Shown: positions 22,813 through 34,737, counted from the first letter of the stretch. The stretch: DNA of 64,000 bases from Chimonanthus salicifolius (GCA_013350335.1 CM023537.1:46560111-46624110); one strand, 5' to 3'. Made by a program: numbers and translations. Notes: a model not told the origin generated them from the letters alone.

Positions 22813-25445
22813 CTATGGTTGAAGTTCTTGATGTGAGGGTTTGAGTGGAGTATATCTCCTACCCTTCTTGTTGCCCTTTCCTTTTCTAAACCGGTTCTTC
22901 TGACTAGATTCATCAACTATAACTATAGTCCATTTGGACGCAAGAGCATCCATCTCAACCTGATGTATCAAATGGCGGGCAAAAGTCTTGACGGAGTCAT
23001 TGTGTTCTAGAATTACTTTCATGGTATTCATAGGTGGTGGCAAAGTAGGAGTCAATTCTGCTACTTGCTCATTATCAGTCAATATAGACCAGCCAAGCTC
23101 AGCTCGCCTATCATATGCTCCGCCTTTCTTTCTTGTTTTGGTTGGGTCAATTCCTCTTAGACCTTTTTTCTTGTACTGAATTTTTTCTTTAATAATTCCA
23201 AAAAAAATGCTCCACCTTTCTAATATATGGTCTCTCATCTAGCAACCAGGTGGCATTCACATTCTATACCCACTGAGTTCTAGAATAATATTGCAAGCCT
23301 TTTGGTTATGTCTCAACCATTTCTTATAGCACCTTTTCTTCATATGATATTGTGAAATTGTAACACGAGATTTGATGTGTATGTGAAATTGTGATTCGGG
23401 ATTTGTTGTCTTCCTACCGAGGAGAGAACCCGGTTGAATTTGTATTTATAGAGTGCAAGATACAAGATATAAAAATAGTAATAAAATATAAAAAAGGAAA
23501 TAAAAAAATGATAAATTAAAGCAAATATAATTACAAATGAATATCGACATTTTTGGAAAACATCTAACAGAACAAGTTATGTCAACGCTAACAGATATGA
23601 AGGATCATTCCCAATTTTTTAGGCTCAGACATGCATTTCTCAATGGTGCACCAAACAACATCTTCTTGCAATTTTTTTTTTTTTTTTTGAAAGTCTCCTC
23701 CATACCTGATAACTGGGTCCTGTCACTTTTTCGGCCTTAACTACTTCCACAACAGAGGATTTAGAAGCCATCTTATACTCTTAATCTAAAATATGTGGGA
23801 AAAATACTAGGAATTAGGCTTAGGCCCTAGTTTGTCCACAATAGCCATCAGTGGCTCTGAAGTGACTAATTGTATCTGTGCTAGAAAGTTAGCACTAAAT
23901 CTAGCCTAATATTATTAATATCTGTGCAAAGACTATGATGGATTAAAGAAATCATCACCACAAAGGAACTAAAATTCATCATTAAATCCATGAGAACATT
24001 TTAACAAATTTAATAAATGGGTAGAAAATAAATATGCCCCAAAAATCCATACTATTAGTGGGCCAAAAGAAGACACCATGAAATGCCACAATATCTCATT
24101 ATCAGAATAATTTGATTAAAACAGGTATCATTTGATTATGTTGGTTGTAAGAATTGGCCTGCAACAGTATTTGGGCCTGGATAAGGGTCTGACAAGTACT
24201 TAAGCCTCTAACTTTTAAAATTCAGGACCTGAAACGGACCTAACTAGAAGGGATTTGGGGTTCTGAATGGGCCTCATGAACTATTTCGGCCTTGTAATGG
24301 ATCTGGTAGGGCCTTTGAGCCACTTAACACACCATGCCAAAAATGTTCTTGGACTCGGATGGGTCTTTCAATTCATTCCATAAACAAAAACGTATCCAAT
24401 ATGCAGATAATCTTATCCAAGATGCATTTCATAGCCCAATTTGGGCCTGAAATGAATATGGGTAGGACATACTTTGCAAGCATACCATTTAATGGAAGAC
24501 TAACACAAATTTTGAAAGACATGCACATGTTTTTAAGCGTACACAAACAGGCCCTGAAGTTTTAAATGCATGTTACGCAGAACATGGAACAAGATACATG
24601 TAGAAAATCACTAAAACTACCATAACAATAGTACCCGAATTTGTGAGTTTAGAATATGCTCCGTTTTGGTGAAAAGTCAGGGCAAAATAGCTTATACAAC
24701 AGCGTGACTGCGTGAATTTCATTCCTTACCATCTCCTACGCCTGGGTTATATCAGGCCCAAAACAGTTATCCAAATTAATGCTTTTAGCATCGAGAAGAG
24801 TCTGATACGCCTGAGTTAGTTTCTGGTCCAAAACAGTTTCTAAAGCAATGCAATATTATGTTAGCAAGTCTGATGGGCCTGAGTTATGTCAGGCCCAGTT
24901 CAGATTCTAAACAGAAAACATCCATGAAGCAGTCTCAAAATACAGCAGTTTTACACACAGGAATGTGGGACCCAACTGCTCTGATACCAATGTTGGACCC
25001 TATGATCCGACCATGATGGCCCCACCTAAGCATTTGTGGGGCCATAAATGGATTTAGCATATTAAATACAATGATTCTAAAGCAAAACTGATTAAAGATC
25101 TAAAGACTAGTCTGTTTGTGGATCGATGAAAGTCGAAATGCCTAATTCCAATGACCTGACAAAGATAATCACAAGCAGAATGCTTTATGTGGTTCACCTC
25201 TCTTCGTTTAACCAAAAGGATGATCATCGAAATGAATTGTGTGATGAATGAAGGATTATTTTACCTCCACGCAATAAAATCCTCTCAAGTTTCTCTTCTT
25301 TCCCCATAACACCCTCTTTGTTTCTCCTTCTGATAGCAACGGTCTTATAAATGTTTCATAGGAACAGATTGAAAAAGGTACTATGCACTGGGACATTTGT
25401 GGAACAGATTGTATGTGGTCTGCCAGCCATAAAACTAGGCCTCTC
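22813..25445 (-). mobile_element. Minus-strand Copia 5' part, copy B
   Basis: Duplicate of 16,960-19,590: gag fragment with the LINE tail, leader, primer site in its canonical form (24,976-24,989) and 5' LTR (24,991-about 25,445). Protease and later domains are absent, because the duplication started within gag. Confidence 0.8.
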
Positions 25446-25648
25446 GTACTATTGTGAGACTTGCTTCTCCGTTGTCATTTCTCCCCTTTTGATTTGGCTA
25501 GCTCGTCTTCTATGGGTATGCACTTTTCGGATAGCATTAGTTCTTATTCTCACTTCGCAGGTGTTGTCCTTACAGTTCATGCTCATTCCGTCTGGATTAT
25601 TGATACATGTGGTAGTAATCATAGTTGTTCCGCTTGATATTTATTTTC

Positions 25649-25926
25649 TGTTACGAAATCACACGCACAAGATTGCTTGGCTGACAAGACTCCTTATTTC
25701 TCTCCCTTGTTGTAATTGTTATGAGCTGTATAAGATATTTAGGAATCCTGTAATTATGCTAGGTATTTATTTTTTTCCTAGATTAGTTATTCTACTCCTA
25801 AACTTTAGGAGAAGGGTTTCTGTACATTTGCTATTTATGCTATGCAATTGTAAGAGAAACAATTAATTGAATTGAGAGATTTTTCCTCCTCAACCTCTTG
25901 TTCTCTGCTTGCCATTGTTTTTATCT
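25649..25926 (+). repeat. 5' LTR of Copia F1
   Basis: Begins TGTTACGAAATCACACGCAC, where the 3' LTR begins TGTTATG. A nearly identical copy is at 19,794-20,071. The primer site follows directly. Confidence 0.9.
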
Positions 25927-26180
25927 TGGTACCAAAGCCAGGGAATAAGGGAGCAGCCAGCAGGGATTTTAGGGGTCCAACGTGTGGGCACTGAAAGAGA
26001 TCAGCGTGTAAAGAGTCTCTAAACAGGTGGGTTGTCTGCTATTACAGGTGGCTGATCGGCTGAGACAAAAGTCTCAAGAAGGGGTTGTCAACAAGACAGC
26101 AAGAGTTGTATACATACAACAATACACGCTCTTGCTAGAGTCACCCGTATCCTATTACAACCACTTGAATCCTCTACACC

Positions 26181-27100
26181 ATGGCCCCCAACCTATCTGC
26201 ATCTTCATCTACCCTTGAATCATCTACACCAGTTATACATGTTCAATCAGAAAAATCTGGCTTTAAAGCCGGCATCATCCTCATTGAATCCAACTATGAT
26301 ATATGGTCCCAAATCTTAGAGATGCAGATTGCAGGACGTGAGAAGCATGAATATATTATGGGCAAAACATCCCAACCGAAGGCTGATGATGCTTCCTATG
26401 CGAAGTGGTATGCATAAAATAAAAAAGCCAAGGGGTGGTTGCTGACATCTATGTCACCCGAAATTATGAAGCACTATCTTTGATTGCGCACCGCACATGA
26501 AATTTGGAAGACGCTTGCCAAAGCTTTCTATGATGGGTCGGATGAATCACAGATCTTTGCACTGAATCAGCGAGCCTTTTCTACAAAACAGGTTGGTCGT
26601 CCTCTCACAACCTATTATGGTGATCTTGTAGAAATTTTCCAAGAGCTGGATCATCATGATAAGATCGTAATGAACGATCCCGATGATGTTATCGCATATC
26701 AAAAATCAGTTGAAAGATTGCGTGTGCATATATTCCTGAATGGGCTCGATGCGGAATTTTGAACAAGTCCGAGGTGAGATTCTTCGAAAGGATCCAGTAC
26801 TGGATTTTAAAAAAACATATTCGTATGTAGGTCGTGATGCTATTCGCAGAACGACGCTAAAGGGGGAACTCGATCACCTGGAGTCATCAGCCATGCTGGC
26901 TCACTGGTCCAAGCCTCAACAATGGCAAACCAATCAGAAACAGGAGCGAGCATCTAGCCCGCAAAATCATATTGGTGACTAGAATCGGTCATCTGGATCA
27001 CAGAATCACAACTATGAAATAGGAGCTGCACGACCAGAACGTTTGTGTACTCATTGTGGTGAAACAGGACATACTAAGTAATGGTGCTATGAGCTGATTG
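26181..27100 (+). pseudogene. F1 gag with zinc knuckle (interrupted)
   Basis: Nucleocapsid/coat part of F1. Starting at ATG 26,181, the reading shows NYDIWSQILEMQIAGREK, then after a TAA (26,415) and a TGA (about 26,482) continues with IWKTLAKAFYDGSDESQI and YYGDLVEIFQELDHHDK, typical of Copia gag (UBN2-type). A small frame change near 26,740-26,762 precedes the segment EFEQVRGEILRKDPVLDF. The zinc knuckle CTHCGETGHTK is followed by a stop in place of a residue, then WC (27,046-27,090). It could not produce particles. Confidence 0.85.
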
Positions 27101-27177
27101 GGTATCCAGAATGGTGGGATCCTGCCAAAGCACCCAGCAAACAGAATTCAAAGAAGCACCACCATGCTTCTGTAGCT

Positions 27178-28732
27178 GTGGCCGAACCTTCTAACAACAC
27201 TCCTGAAATTGCCTCATCTTTGATTGCCACATCAGGTAACCTTGGTAAGGCTCTAAATATTTCTGCACCTAATAGTAAAAGTACATGGATAATTGATTTT
27301 GGTGCTACAGATCACATGACCTTTAACATTAACCATATTCAGTTTATGAAACCATCCGAACAACCTGTAGTGTCCACATCCAATGGTACTTCCTCTCCTG
27401 TGATTGGAGAAGGTTCAATTACTCTTACAAAAAAATTGAATTTGGATTCTGTTCTGGTCGTTCCTTCCCTTAACTATAACTTGTTGTCTGTTGCTCAAAT
27501 AACCTACGCTTTGCAATGTATTGTGATTTTTTGGCCTAACCTTTGTGTTTTCAAAGACATTCAGACTCGGAGGACAATTGGTTATGGTACTAGAAGAGGG
27601 AAGCTCTATCATCTTGATCTGACACCAGCAAGTTCAAATCAGTTGGCTCAAGTTTTCTCGGTTGAAAGGTCTGGAAAATCTCAAAATTAAGAAATTTGGT
27701 TGTGGCATAGGCGCTTAGGCCATTCTTCTTTTGGATATTTAAAGAAACTATTTCCAAAGTTGTTTTCTCAATTGACTGATTCAGATTTCACGTGTGATAT
27801 TTGTGAACTAGCTAAAAGTCATCGTGTTTCTTTTCCAATAAAAATGAATAAGAGTCCAGTACCATTTATGGTTGTTCACTCTGATGTATGGGGTACAGTA
27901 AGGACTCCTTCTCTGAATGGTGTACGTTGGTTTGTTTCATTTATTGATGATTATACTCGTATGACTTGGGTTTGCTTGATGAAATCAAAAGATGAAGTTA
28001 GTTATCTATTTCAAAAATTTTACAGGATGATAGCCACTCAGTATCGGTCTCAAAAACAGGTTCTCCGTACTGATAATGGTGGAGAATTTGTTAACCAGCA
28101 CTTGAAACAGTATCTGAATTTACATGGCATTGCTCATCAGACGACTTGCCTTTACTCCCTTCAACAGAATGGGGTTGCAGAGCGCAAGAACCGTCATATT
28201 CTTGAAGTTGTACGTGCTTCCTTATTTGGGGCTCACATGCCCACCAGTTATTGGGGCGAAGCCATCACTGTTGCAGCCTACCTCATCAATCGTGTGCCCT
28301 CTAGTTCATTACAATTCCAGACCCCCTTTAATGTTCTTTATGAGGCTATAAGTGCTCCTACATTGCCAAATCTTTCACCTAGAATATTTGGGTGTGGCCT
28401 TTGTGCATCTTCACAAACACTTGAGAAGTAAGTTGCAACCCCGAGCTATTCGATGTGTATTTGTTGGCTATGCCTCGCATCAGAAAGGCTATAGGTGTTA
28501 TCACCCTCCTTCTCGAAAGATATATGTTACCCTTGATGTTATCTTTCACGAGGATGAAATGTATTACTCTGTCCCCGAGTCTTCAATTCAGGAGGAGAGT
28601 AAGAATGAATTGCAGACTTTGAATCATTCTTTGGACACCTTGGAAATGGTGGCGACTTGGATAATAGTGGAGAACGCCCAGATCAGCCGAATGAGTGCAT
28701 CTTGGAGGATGGGATGGAAGTGGTACCGCTAG
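27178..28732 (+). pseudogene. F1 protease and integrase (interrupted)
   Basis: Protease: WIIDFGATDHMTF at about 27,286-27,324 (the usual DSGA is DFGA here, so the Ser is replaced by Phe), ending at a TAA near 27,690. Integrase: GAG-pre zinc-binding HRRLGHSSFGYLKKL and CDICELAKSH (27,703-27,815). The catalytic core has HSDVWG (first Asp, about 27,876), LRTDNGGEF (second Asp, about 28,063) and VAERKNR (Glu, about 28,176). A frameshift near 28,400 moves the C-terminal part (FVGYASHQKGYRCY, PSRKIYVTLDVIFHED) into another frame, open to about 28,732. Confidence 0.85.
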
Positions 28733-28739
28733 TATCTCC

Positions 28740-29825
28740 ATCATTGGTACTGGCGACACCTACACTGGCACCACCAGTATCTCAGCCACCACAAGTGGAA
28801 GCTCTACAAGTACCAACTTCCCCCTTGCCGTCTGTACCTTTTAACCAATTTCTCTTGCAAGCTGATTCCACTCCCGAGTCTCAGGTAAATTCTGAACCCA
28901 ATTTTGAACATCACTTAAATGAACCTCACTTAAAAGTGCTACCCGATCGAGTCACCAGAGGAATACCTAGAGTAAACTATGAACCTGTTCTTAAATCCAA
29001 ACCTAGGTATCCCATGAGTAACTTTGTGTCTTACCATAGATTGTCAAAGGAATGTGAATCATTTGTGAATCAATTATCTACTGTATCTATTCCTAGTAGT
29101 GTGCAGAAAGCCTTGAGAGATCCCAGGTGGAGGGCTGCAATGAACGAAGAAATGAAGTCCCTCCAAAAGAACTTAACATGGGAAGTTGGTGATTTACCTA
29201 AAGGGAAGAGACCCGTCGGATGCAGGTGGGTCTTCACCATTAAACACAAATCTGATGGAACCATCGAACGGTACAAAGCCAGACTTGTTGCCAAAGGGTA
29301 TACTCAAACTTATGGAATTGATTATGTGGAGACATTCGCACCAGTGGCCAAAATTAATAGTGTTCGAATTCTACTATGTCTGGCTGTGAATCTTGACTGG
29401 CCATTGCACCAGTTTGATGTGAAGAATGCATTTTTGCATGGAGACCTCCAAGAAGAAGTCTATATGGAGTTGCCTCCTGGTTGCAACATGGAGGAAGCAA
29501 ACATGTTTGCAAATTGAGGAAGTCCCTATATGGTTTGAAGCAATCCCCTAGAGCTTGGTTTGGAAGGCTCACGAGTTCTATGAAAGCATTTGGATACAGG
29601 CAAAGTAACTCGGATCATGCTCTCTTCTTGAAACATAATAGAGAGAAGATCACTACTCTTATTGTGTACGTTGACGATATGATAGTAACTGGAAATGATC
29701 CAAAAGAAAAGAAGGCATTGCAGGAGCACCTTGCCCATGAGTTTGAAATGAAAGATCTTGGTCCGCTGAAATATTTCCTAGGAATTGAAGTATCAAGATC
29801 CAAGGAAGGTATTTTCTTGTCTTAA
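28740..29825 (+). pseudogene. F1 reverse transcriptase (interrupted)
   Basis: After a proline-rich linker (28,740-28,900) the RT begins [18 protein letters not shown] (about 29,110). It continues with [40 protein letters not shown] and [19 protein letters not shown] (first Asp in FDVKNA). A frame change around 29,480-29,517 leads to [16 protein letters not shown] and IVYVDDMIVTGND (YVDD active site, about 29,665-29,676). The reading stops at TAA 29,823. Motif order and spacing are those of Copia RT. Confidence 0.85.
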
Positions 29826-30630
29826 TGGAAATATGCCTTAGATCTATTGAATGAAACTGGTATGTCAGCCTACAGCCCGGTTAGCACTCCTATGGAAGAA
29901 AATCTGAAACTAGGTATGTATCCAAATCAAGTTCCTGCTAATAAGGAATGCTATCAGAGACTAGTGGGTAGATTGATGTATCTTGCACATACTAGGCCTG
30001 ATTTGGCTTATGTGCTAAGCGTTGTCAGTCAGTTCATGCACTCCCCGAGCGAAGAACATATGAACATTGTCACTCGTATTCTGCGCTACTTGAAGTCATC
30101 CCCTGGAAAGGGAATTATGTTTACAAAAGGAGCTAACTTGAATATTGAAGGTTACACTGATGCTGACTGGGCTGGGTCAGTTGATGATAGACGTTCTACG
30201 TCTGGGTATTTCACATTTGTAGGTGGGAACCTAGTTACTTGGTGAAGTCAGAAACAAGAGGTTGTAGCTAGATTCAGTGCTGAGGCCGAATATAGGGGAA
30301 TGGCTAAGGGAGTGTGTGAATTACTGTGGATAAAAAATCTAATGCAAGATTTACATATTGAGCAGGCCAGTCCTATGAGGTTATATTGTGATAATAAGGC
30401 AACTTGTGATATTGCACATAATCCAGTTCAACATGATCGAACTAAACATGTTGAGATTGATAGACACTTTATTAAGGAGAAACTAGAAGCAAAGCTCATT
30501 GAAGTTCCTCATGTTCGATCTCAAGATCAGCTTGCAAATGTGCTCACCAAGGCAGTATCAAGCCAAGTGCTTAATAGCTATCTGGACAAGTTGGGCATGA
30601 GCGACATCTACGCACCAACTTGAGGGGGAG
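29826..30630 (+). pseudogene. F1 RT connection and RNase H, then polypurine tract
   Basis: YQRLVGRLMYLAHTRPDLAY (about 29,955) is followed by RNase H GYTDADWAGSVDDRRSTSGY (about 30,153) and a TGA (30,243) in place of a residue. FSAEAEYRGMAKGVCELLW, YCDNKATCDIAHNPVQHDRT and QLANVLTKA (about 30,530) follow. The final stop TGA at 30,621 overlaps the polypurine tract TGAGGGGGAG at 30,621-30,630, next to the 3' LTR. Confidence 0.85.
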
Positions 30631-30908
30631 TGTTATGAAATCACACGCACAAGATTGCTTGGCTGACAAGACTCTTTATTTCTCTCCTTTGTTGTAATTG
30701 TTATGAGCTGTATAAGATATTTAGGATTCCTGTAATTATGTTAGGTATTTATTTCTTTCCTAGATTAGTTATTCTACTCCTAAACTTTAGGAGAAGGGTT
30801 TCTGTACATTTGCTATTTATGCCATCCGATTGTAAGATAAATAATTAATTGAATTGAGAAATTTTTCCTCCTCAACCTTTTGTTCTCTGCTTGCCATTGT
30901 TTTCATCT
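30631..30908 (+). repeat. 3' LTR of Copia F1
   Basis: 278 bp, starting TGTTATGAAATCACACGCAC directly after the polypurine tract. About 14 differences from the 5' LTR suggest the insertion is several times older than the roughly 1%-diverged duplication. Confidence 0.9.
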
Positions 30909-30926
30909 TTTTCTTCCTATAAATCT

Positions 30927-31212
30927 TGTAAGACCCTGACCAGGCCCAGACGGCCGAGTCTATGAAGGCTGATCCAAGTGAAATGCTAAGTGGGAGTGTG
31001 GGAAAGAAAGGATCCCACACTGGAAGTGAGGGATTTCTGTATGGAGTTTATAAGTGGCAACCCCTCCTCACTCACCATAACGCGTTTTGGAGCCTACCAG
31101 TTGGGCCAGGCCCCAATCCAAACTCCTGCGGGCTCGCGTGTGCGGGTCCAAAGCGGACAGTTTCTTGCTGAGCCAAGCCCTAAGCCCAGATTTTTCGGGT
31201 CGGGTCTTTACA
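30927..31212 (+). repeat. TRIM left terminal repeat
   Basis: 286 bp, TG...CA ended; contains the CGGGTCGGGTC block just before TTTACA. Confidence 0.9.
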
Positions 31213-31318
31213 AATGTTATCAGAGCCGAGTTTAGCACTCAAACTGTGTGGGCCTACTGCCTTCCACTGGATTCATTGGGTCGAGCTAGGGACAACTCTG
31301 GGCTTTAAGGGGATGGAT

Positions 31319-31604
31319 TGTAAGACCCTGACCCGGCCAAAAAAGCCGAGTCCATGAAGGCTGATCCAAGTGAAATGCTAAGTGGGAGTGTGGGAAAGAA
31401 AGGATCCCACATTGGTAGTGAAGGATTTTCGCATGGAGTTTATAAGTGACAACCCCTCCTCACTTAGCAAGACACATTTTGGGGCCTACCAGTTGGGTTA
31501 TGTCCCAATCCAAACCTGTACAGGCTCACGTGTGTGGGCCCAAAGCGGACAGTTTCTTGCTGAGCCAAGCCCTAAGTCCAGATTTTTCGGGTCGGGTCTT
31601 TACA
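31319..31604 (+). repeat. TRIM right terminal repeat
   Basis: 286 bp, same termini as the left repeat. It is followed directly by the second AATCT target copy. Confidence 0.9.
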
Positions 31605-33047
31605 AATCTTATTCTACGCCATCATCTGTTCAATTTCTGGATGACTCGCATGCGTCGGTCACACACATTGCGATTGTTTATCTTTCATCATTTTTTGTGC
31701 TTGAGAATGTTTTCTTTATTCTTTGATTCAAGTTTAATCTTTTATCTGTGAGTCAATTTGTGAAATCTATTATTTGCTTAGTGACCTTTTCTTATATCCA
31801 ATGTCTTTTTCAGGACCCATCAACAAAGAAGATGATTGGACAAGGTAACATTCATGAAGGGCTTTACTACTTCAATGCGGATTCGGTGGTGGCAGTCATT
31901 CAACCCCTCTCCCTTGATCTTTGGCTTTGACGGCTTGGCCACTTAAATCATTGCTCTTATATAACTTAGCTAAGGATGTTCCTTTATTTGTTGTTCAAAG
32001 AATAAACATTGTGCGATTTTGTCCACAAGCGAAACAAAGATGTTAATTGTTTTCTTCTAGCTCTATCACCACTAGTAGACCTTTTGGTTTGATCCATTGT
32101 GATATATGGGACCCCTTTTCTCAACATTCTTTAATGGCTCATGTGTTAACTATTGTAGATGATTTTAGTCGATGTACCTGGCTTTACTTTATGCATGTCA
32201 AGTCTAAAACTAATTTTATTTTACAATAATTTTTTGCCATGGTTAAGACTCAATTCCACACTTGCATAGACTCCCTTCATTCGGCTATTGATAGTGACAT
32301 TGCAACAATTGTTTCCACCCATGACACAACAAAATAGCATCGTCGAGTTCAAGCATCGTCACCTTCTTGAGATAACTTACGCTTTCATTTTTAGGCACAT
32401 TTACTCTTATAAGTTTGGGCGAATGTGTTCTCACCACTGCTTACCTTATCAACAAATTGCCCACCCTTTTTTAATAGGCAAATCCCCACATGAACTTTTT
32501 GCAACTCCAAACCGGTCTATTATTGTTTGCGTGTTTTTTGTAGTATATGTTTTGGTCACAATCATAACATTAAATATAAATTTGGCCAACGGGCTAAACC
32601 CGGTATTTTTTTAGGGTACCCCTATGCTCAAAAGAGTTATTGCATCTTTACCCTAGACTTTAAAACCATTTACACTTCTTGTAATGTCACTTTTACGAAA
32701 GCATTTTCTTTACCGTGATTTGCTTCCCTCCACACCATCACCTTCCCCTATCACCCTTTTGCCATTGCCTGATGACCCCAACTTTGATTTTCCCTTTGAT
32801 ACGCATTCTGCTCATCCTTCCCCACTGATCCCTCCTCCAGTTGCACATGATGTTTCCAATAATTCCAATTACTCTAGCGTTACACCACCTTCCATTATTT
32901 CTCCTACAGGTACGACACTAGTTGCTTAGCCTAGTCGGATTAGGCGTCTGCCACCTTACCTGGCTGACTTCCACTGCTCCATTGTCACTCATGAGCACCT
33001 TCCCTCTCCATCCTATTCTAAATTGGCAGATACACCCTACCCGCTCC
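31605..33047 (+). pseudogene. Copia C fragment: protease end, integrase, linker
   Basis: Continues the Copia C reading after F1 and the TRIM: FQDPSTKKMIGQGNIHEGLY (about 31,812), RLGHLNHCS (about 31,930), then integrase core LIHCDIWDPFSQHS (about 32,090; first Asp) and VDDFSRCTWLYF. Later come a decayed second half (QQNSIVEFKHRHLLEITYAF, about 32,327) and the C-terminal PGIFLGYPYAQKSYCIF (about 32,605). A proline-rich linker (LPSTPSPSPITLLPLPDD) follows and breaks off at 33,047, where the solo LTR begins. Many stops. The sequence resembles Ale-like Copia. Confidence 0.75.
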
Positions 33048-33349
33048 TGTAACACCCCGTATTTTGAAGCTAGGGATATATATAGAAATTGCCATCGAAA
33101 AGGTGAATTAAAAAGATATGAACCTTAGATGGGTAAATGTTGGGTCAATTGTCCAACGGATGGTAGATGTGGATCAATGGAAATAAATGGGTAAGAATTA
33201 TTTAATTGGGTCAAGATTGCCAATTGGGTCAAAAGTTCAATTGGGACCCAATGGATCATATATGAGTTAGTTAGAAGTGAATGGGTAAGGCTTGATAATT
33301 GGGTCAATTGGTCAATTAAGACCCAACAGATGTTGTATATGGTTCAAGA

Positions 33350-33500
33350 GAATTAAATGGGTAAGCTACCTAAAATGCGTAAGTTACATGTAAATGGTTA
33401 AGCTACCTTAAAATGGGTAAGCTATATGTAAATGGATAAACCACATTTAAATGGGTAAGCTACATGTAAATGGGTAATTGACATTTAAATGGGTCATGGC
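33350..33500. repeat. Short degenerate tandem repeats in the solo LTR U3
   Basis: About six units of roughly 20-25 bp on the theme AAATGGGTAAGCTACATGT, with variable spacing. Related GGGTCAATTGG phrases occur in the 200 bp before. They lie upstream of the TATA box, where promoter-associated repeats of LTRs often sit. Confidence 0.7.
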
Positions 33501-34283
33501 GCCTATTTGGGTCAAGAGGTTCAATTGGGACCCAATGGTCGAGCTTGACTATGTTGACCATGTTGACCATCAAGTGAGCTCAAAGGTTGAGTTAGATTAT
33601 GTTGAGTTGGGGCTGAATTAAGTTGAAAATGAATCAAACAATGAAGTTGACTCAAGTGAATTAAATGAGTGGAATTAAATGGGTGAGTTGAGCTAATGAG
33701 TTGAATGAGTTAGATTGGAAGCCATGGGGACCTTTAATTCAAGTGAGTCAAGTGAGAAGATGAGGAGTTGTGTTGATTTCAAAGACACAAGCAAAGTCCC
33801 ACACGTTGGTTACTTGGGAGTGGTATCCCATGTATAAAAATTCAATGGAATGAGATAAGATTACATTGGGAGTTTGGAGGGTTTCCATCTCATGATGGAA
33901 ACCCAAGGCCCAACGTTGGGGAGATGGAAGGATTGCATGAGCTTAAGCCAAGTGTCCCATAGTTAAGCCATGGGACTCCTGGTTAGACCAACATTCATGA
34001 GGGGTTGAACTTGTTTCAAGGACAAGTAATGGCATACACGTTGGAGAGGTAGCCCATGCTTAAGTTTCAATGAAGGTGGGCTGATTGATGGGAGTGCACA
34101 AACCACAATGAGATAAGATTTTCCATCTCATGGAATGAAACCCAAGAAGCACAATCCAAGATGTACACGTTGGGAGTGCCAAGGGATGCCTTGGTTTGTG
34201 TCAAAGGTCTCCTTGGTTAAGCCATGGGACACCTTGAACAAACCAAGAAGTAAAGGGGGGAAGGGGAAAGGACTTAGGCTAAT

Positions 34284-34324
34284 TATAAAAAGGGTACAAC
34301 CAAGGGGCACTTCACACCCCTTGG
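34284..34324 (+). promoter_or_regulatory. TATA box and start-site hairpin of the solo LTR
   Basis: TATAAAAAGGG at 34,284-34,294 is followed by CCAAGGGG (34,300-34,307), a 9-base loop, and CCCCTTGG (34,317-34,324), a perfect 8-bp stem. A start 25-35 bases after the TATA box would fall within the hairpin. The sequence then turns into CT-rich leader. The promoter call is a motif inference. Confidence 0.5.
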
Positions 34325-34737
34325 CCGACCCCTCCATTGAGGAATTTCCATCTCATTCTCTTCTCTTCTCTCTTCCACTCTCTCCCACGTTTTGCCTTTA
34401 GAGGACCAGTAAAGCATCAAGGAAGGAGAAGGATTAAGGATGGAATTGAAAGAAGTTGGGGCTGATTTCAAAGAAATACTACAAAAGAGGCACACTACAT
34501 CATTTGGCTGAATTTTACATCTCAAGAAGCATTGAGTTTCATCTCTCTCCCTCTCTCAAAACCTACCTCCTTTGCCGAACTAACCTTTGGTGATTTCATC
34601 ATTGATCAAAGCTCACAATCGGTTAAAGGATCAAAGGAGCAAGAAGGGAGGAAGGAAGGATCAAAAGCAAGAAGAGAGGCTAAGAAGATTGGTAAGTACT
34701 CCATGAAATTTGGTTAAATAAATTGGTTAAGGGAGCA

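Larger units (their letters stand above)
22812..28203 (+). repeat. 5.39-kb tandem segmental duplication, copy B
   Basis: Second copy of 16,959-22,350. It holds minus-Copia gag (22,813-23,238), the LINE tail, the leader, the minus-Copia 5' LTR (24,991-about 25,445), the Copia C protease piece (25,446-25,648) and F1 from its 5' LTR to integrase. Beyond 28,203 F1 continues naturally to its 3' LTR, so copy B keeps the original right flank. Confidence 0.95.
25649..30908 (+). mobile_element. Copia F1, full-length but dead (5,260 bp)
   Basis: The two LTRs are each 278 bp (25,649-25,926 and 30,631-30,908) and differ at about 14 positions (5%). The primer site TGGTACCAAAGCCAGGG follows at 25,927, and the polypurine tract TGAGGGGGAG at 30,621-30,630 abuts the 3' LTR. 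The flanking bases TTTTC occur on both sides (25,644-25,648 and 30,909-30,913), a possible 5-bp target duplication. That makes the LTR end ..ATCT rather than the usual CA, and the region is T-rich, so the exact end is uncertain. It is inserted in the protease of Copia C. All Copia domains are present in the standard order, but about ten stops or frameshifts disable it. Confidence 0.9.
30927..31604 (+). mobile_element. TRIM: 678-bp terminal-repeat retrotransposon in miniature
   Basis: Two 286-bp direct repeats (30,927-31,212 and 31,319-31,604; about 11% different by eye) both begin TGTAAGACCCTGACC and end GGGTCTTTACA. They enclose only 106 bp. The interior starts with TGTTATCAGAGCC (31,215-31,227), one base off a Met-tRNA primer site, and ends with the polypurine tract AAGGGGATGGA (31,307-31,317). 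A perfect 5-bp target duplication AATCT flanks the element (30,922-30,926 and 31,605-31,609). There is no coding capacity; it would depend on another element for mobility. It is inserted in the Copia C protease region just 3' of F1. Confidence 0.93.

Noticed and set aside
25644..30913. TTTTC as proven target duplication of F1
   Set aside because: Accepted only as possible: the region is T-rich and it would require a non-standard LTR end (..ATCT).
34135..34717. Open frames near the solo LTR TATA box and leader
   Set aside because: No domain. They lie in the presumed untranslated leader and change strand and frame without pattern.
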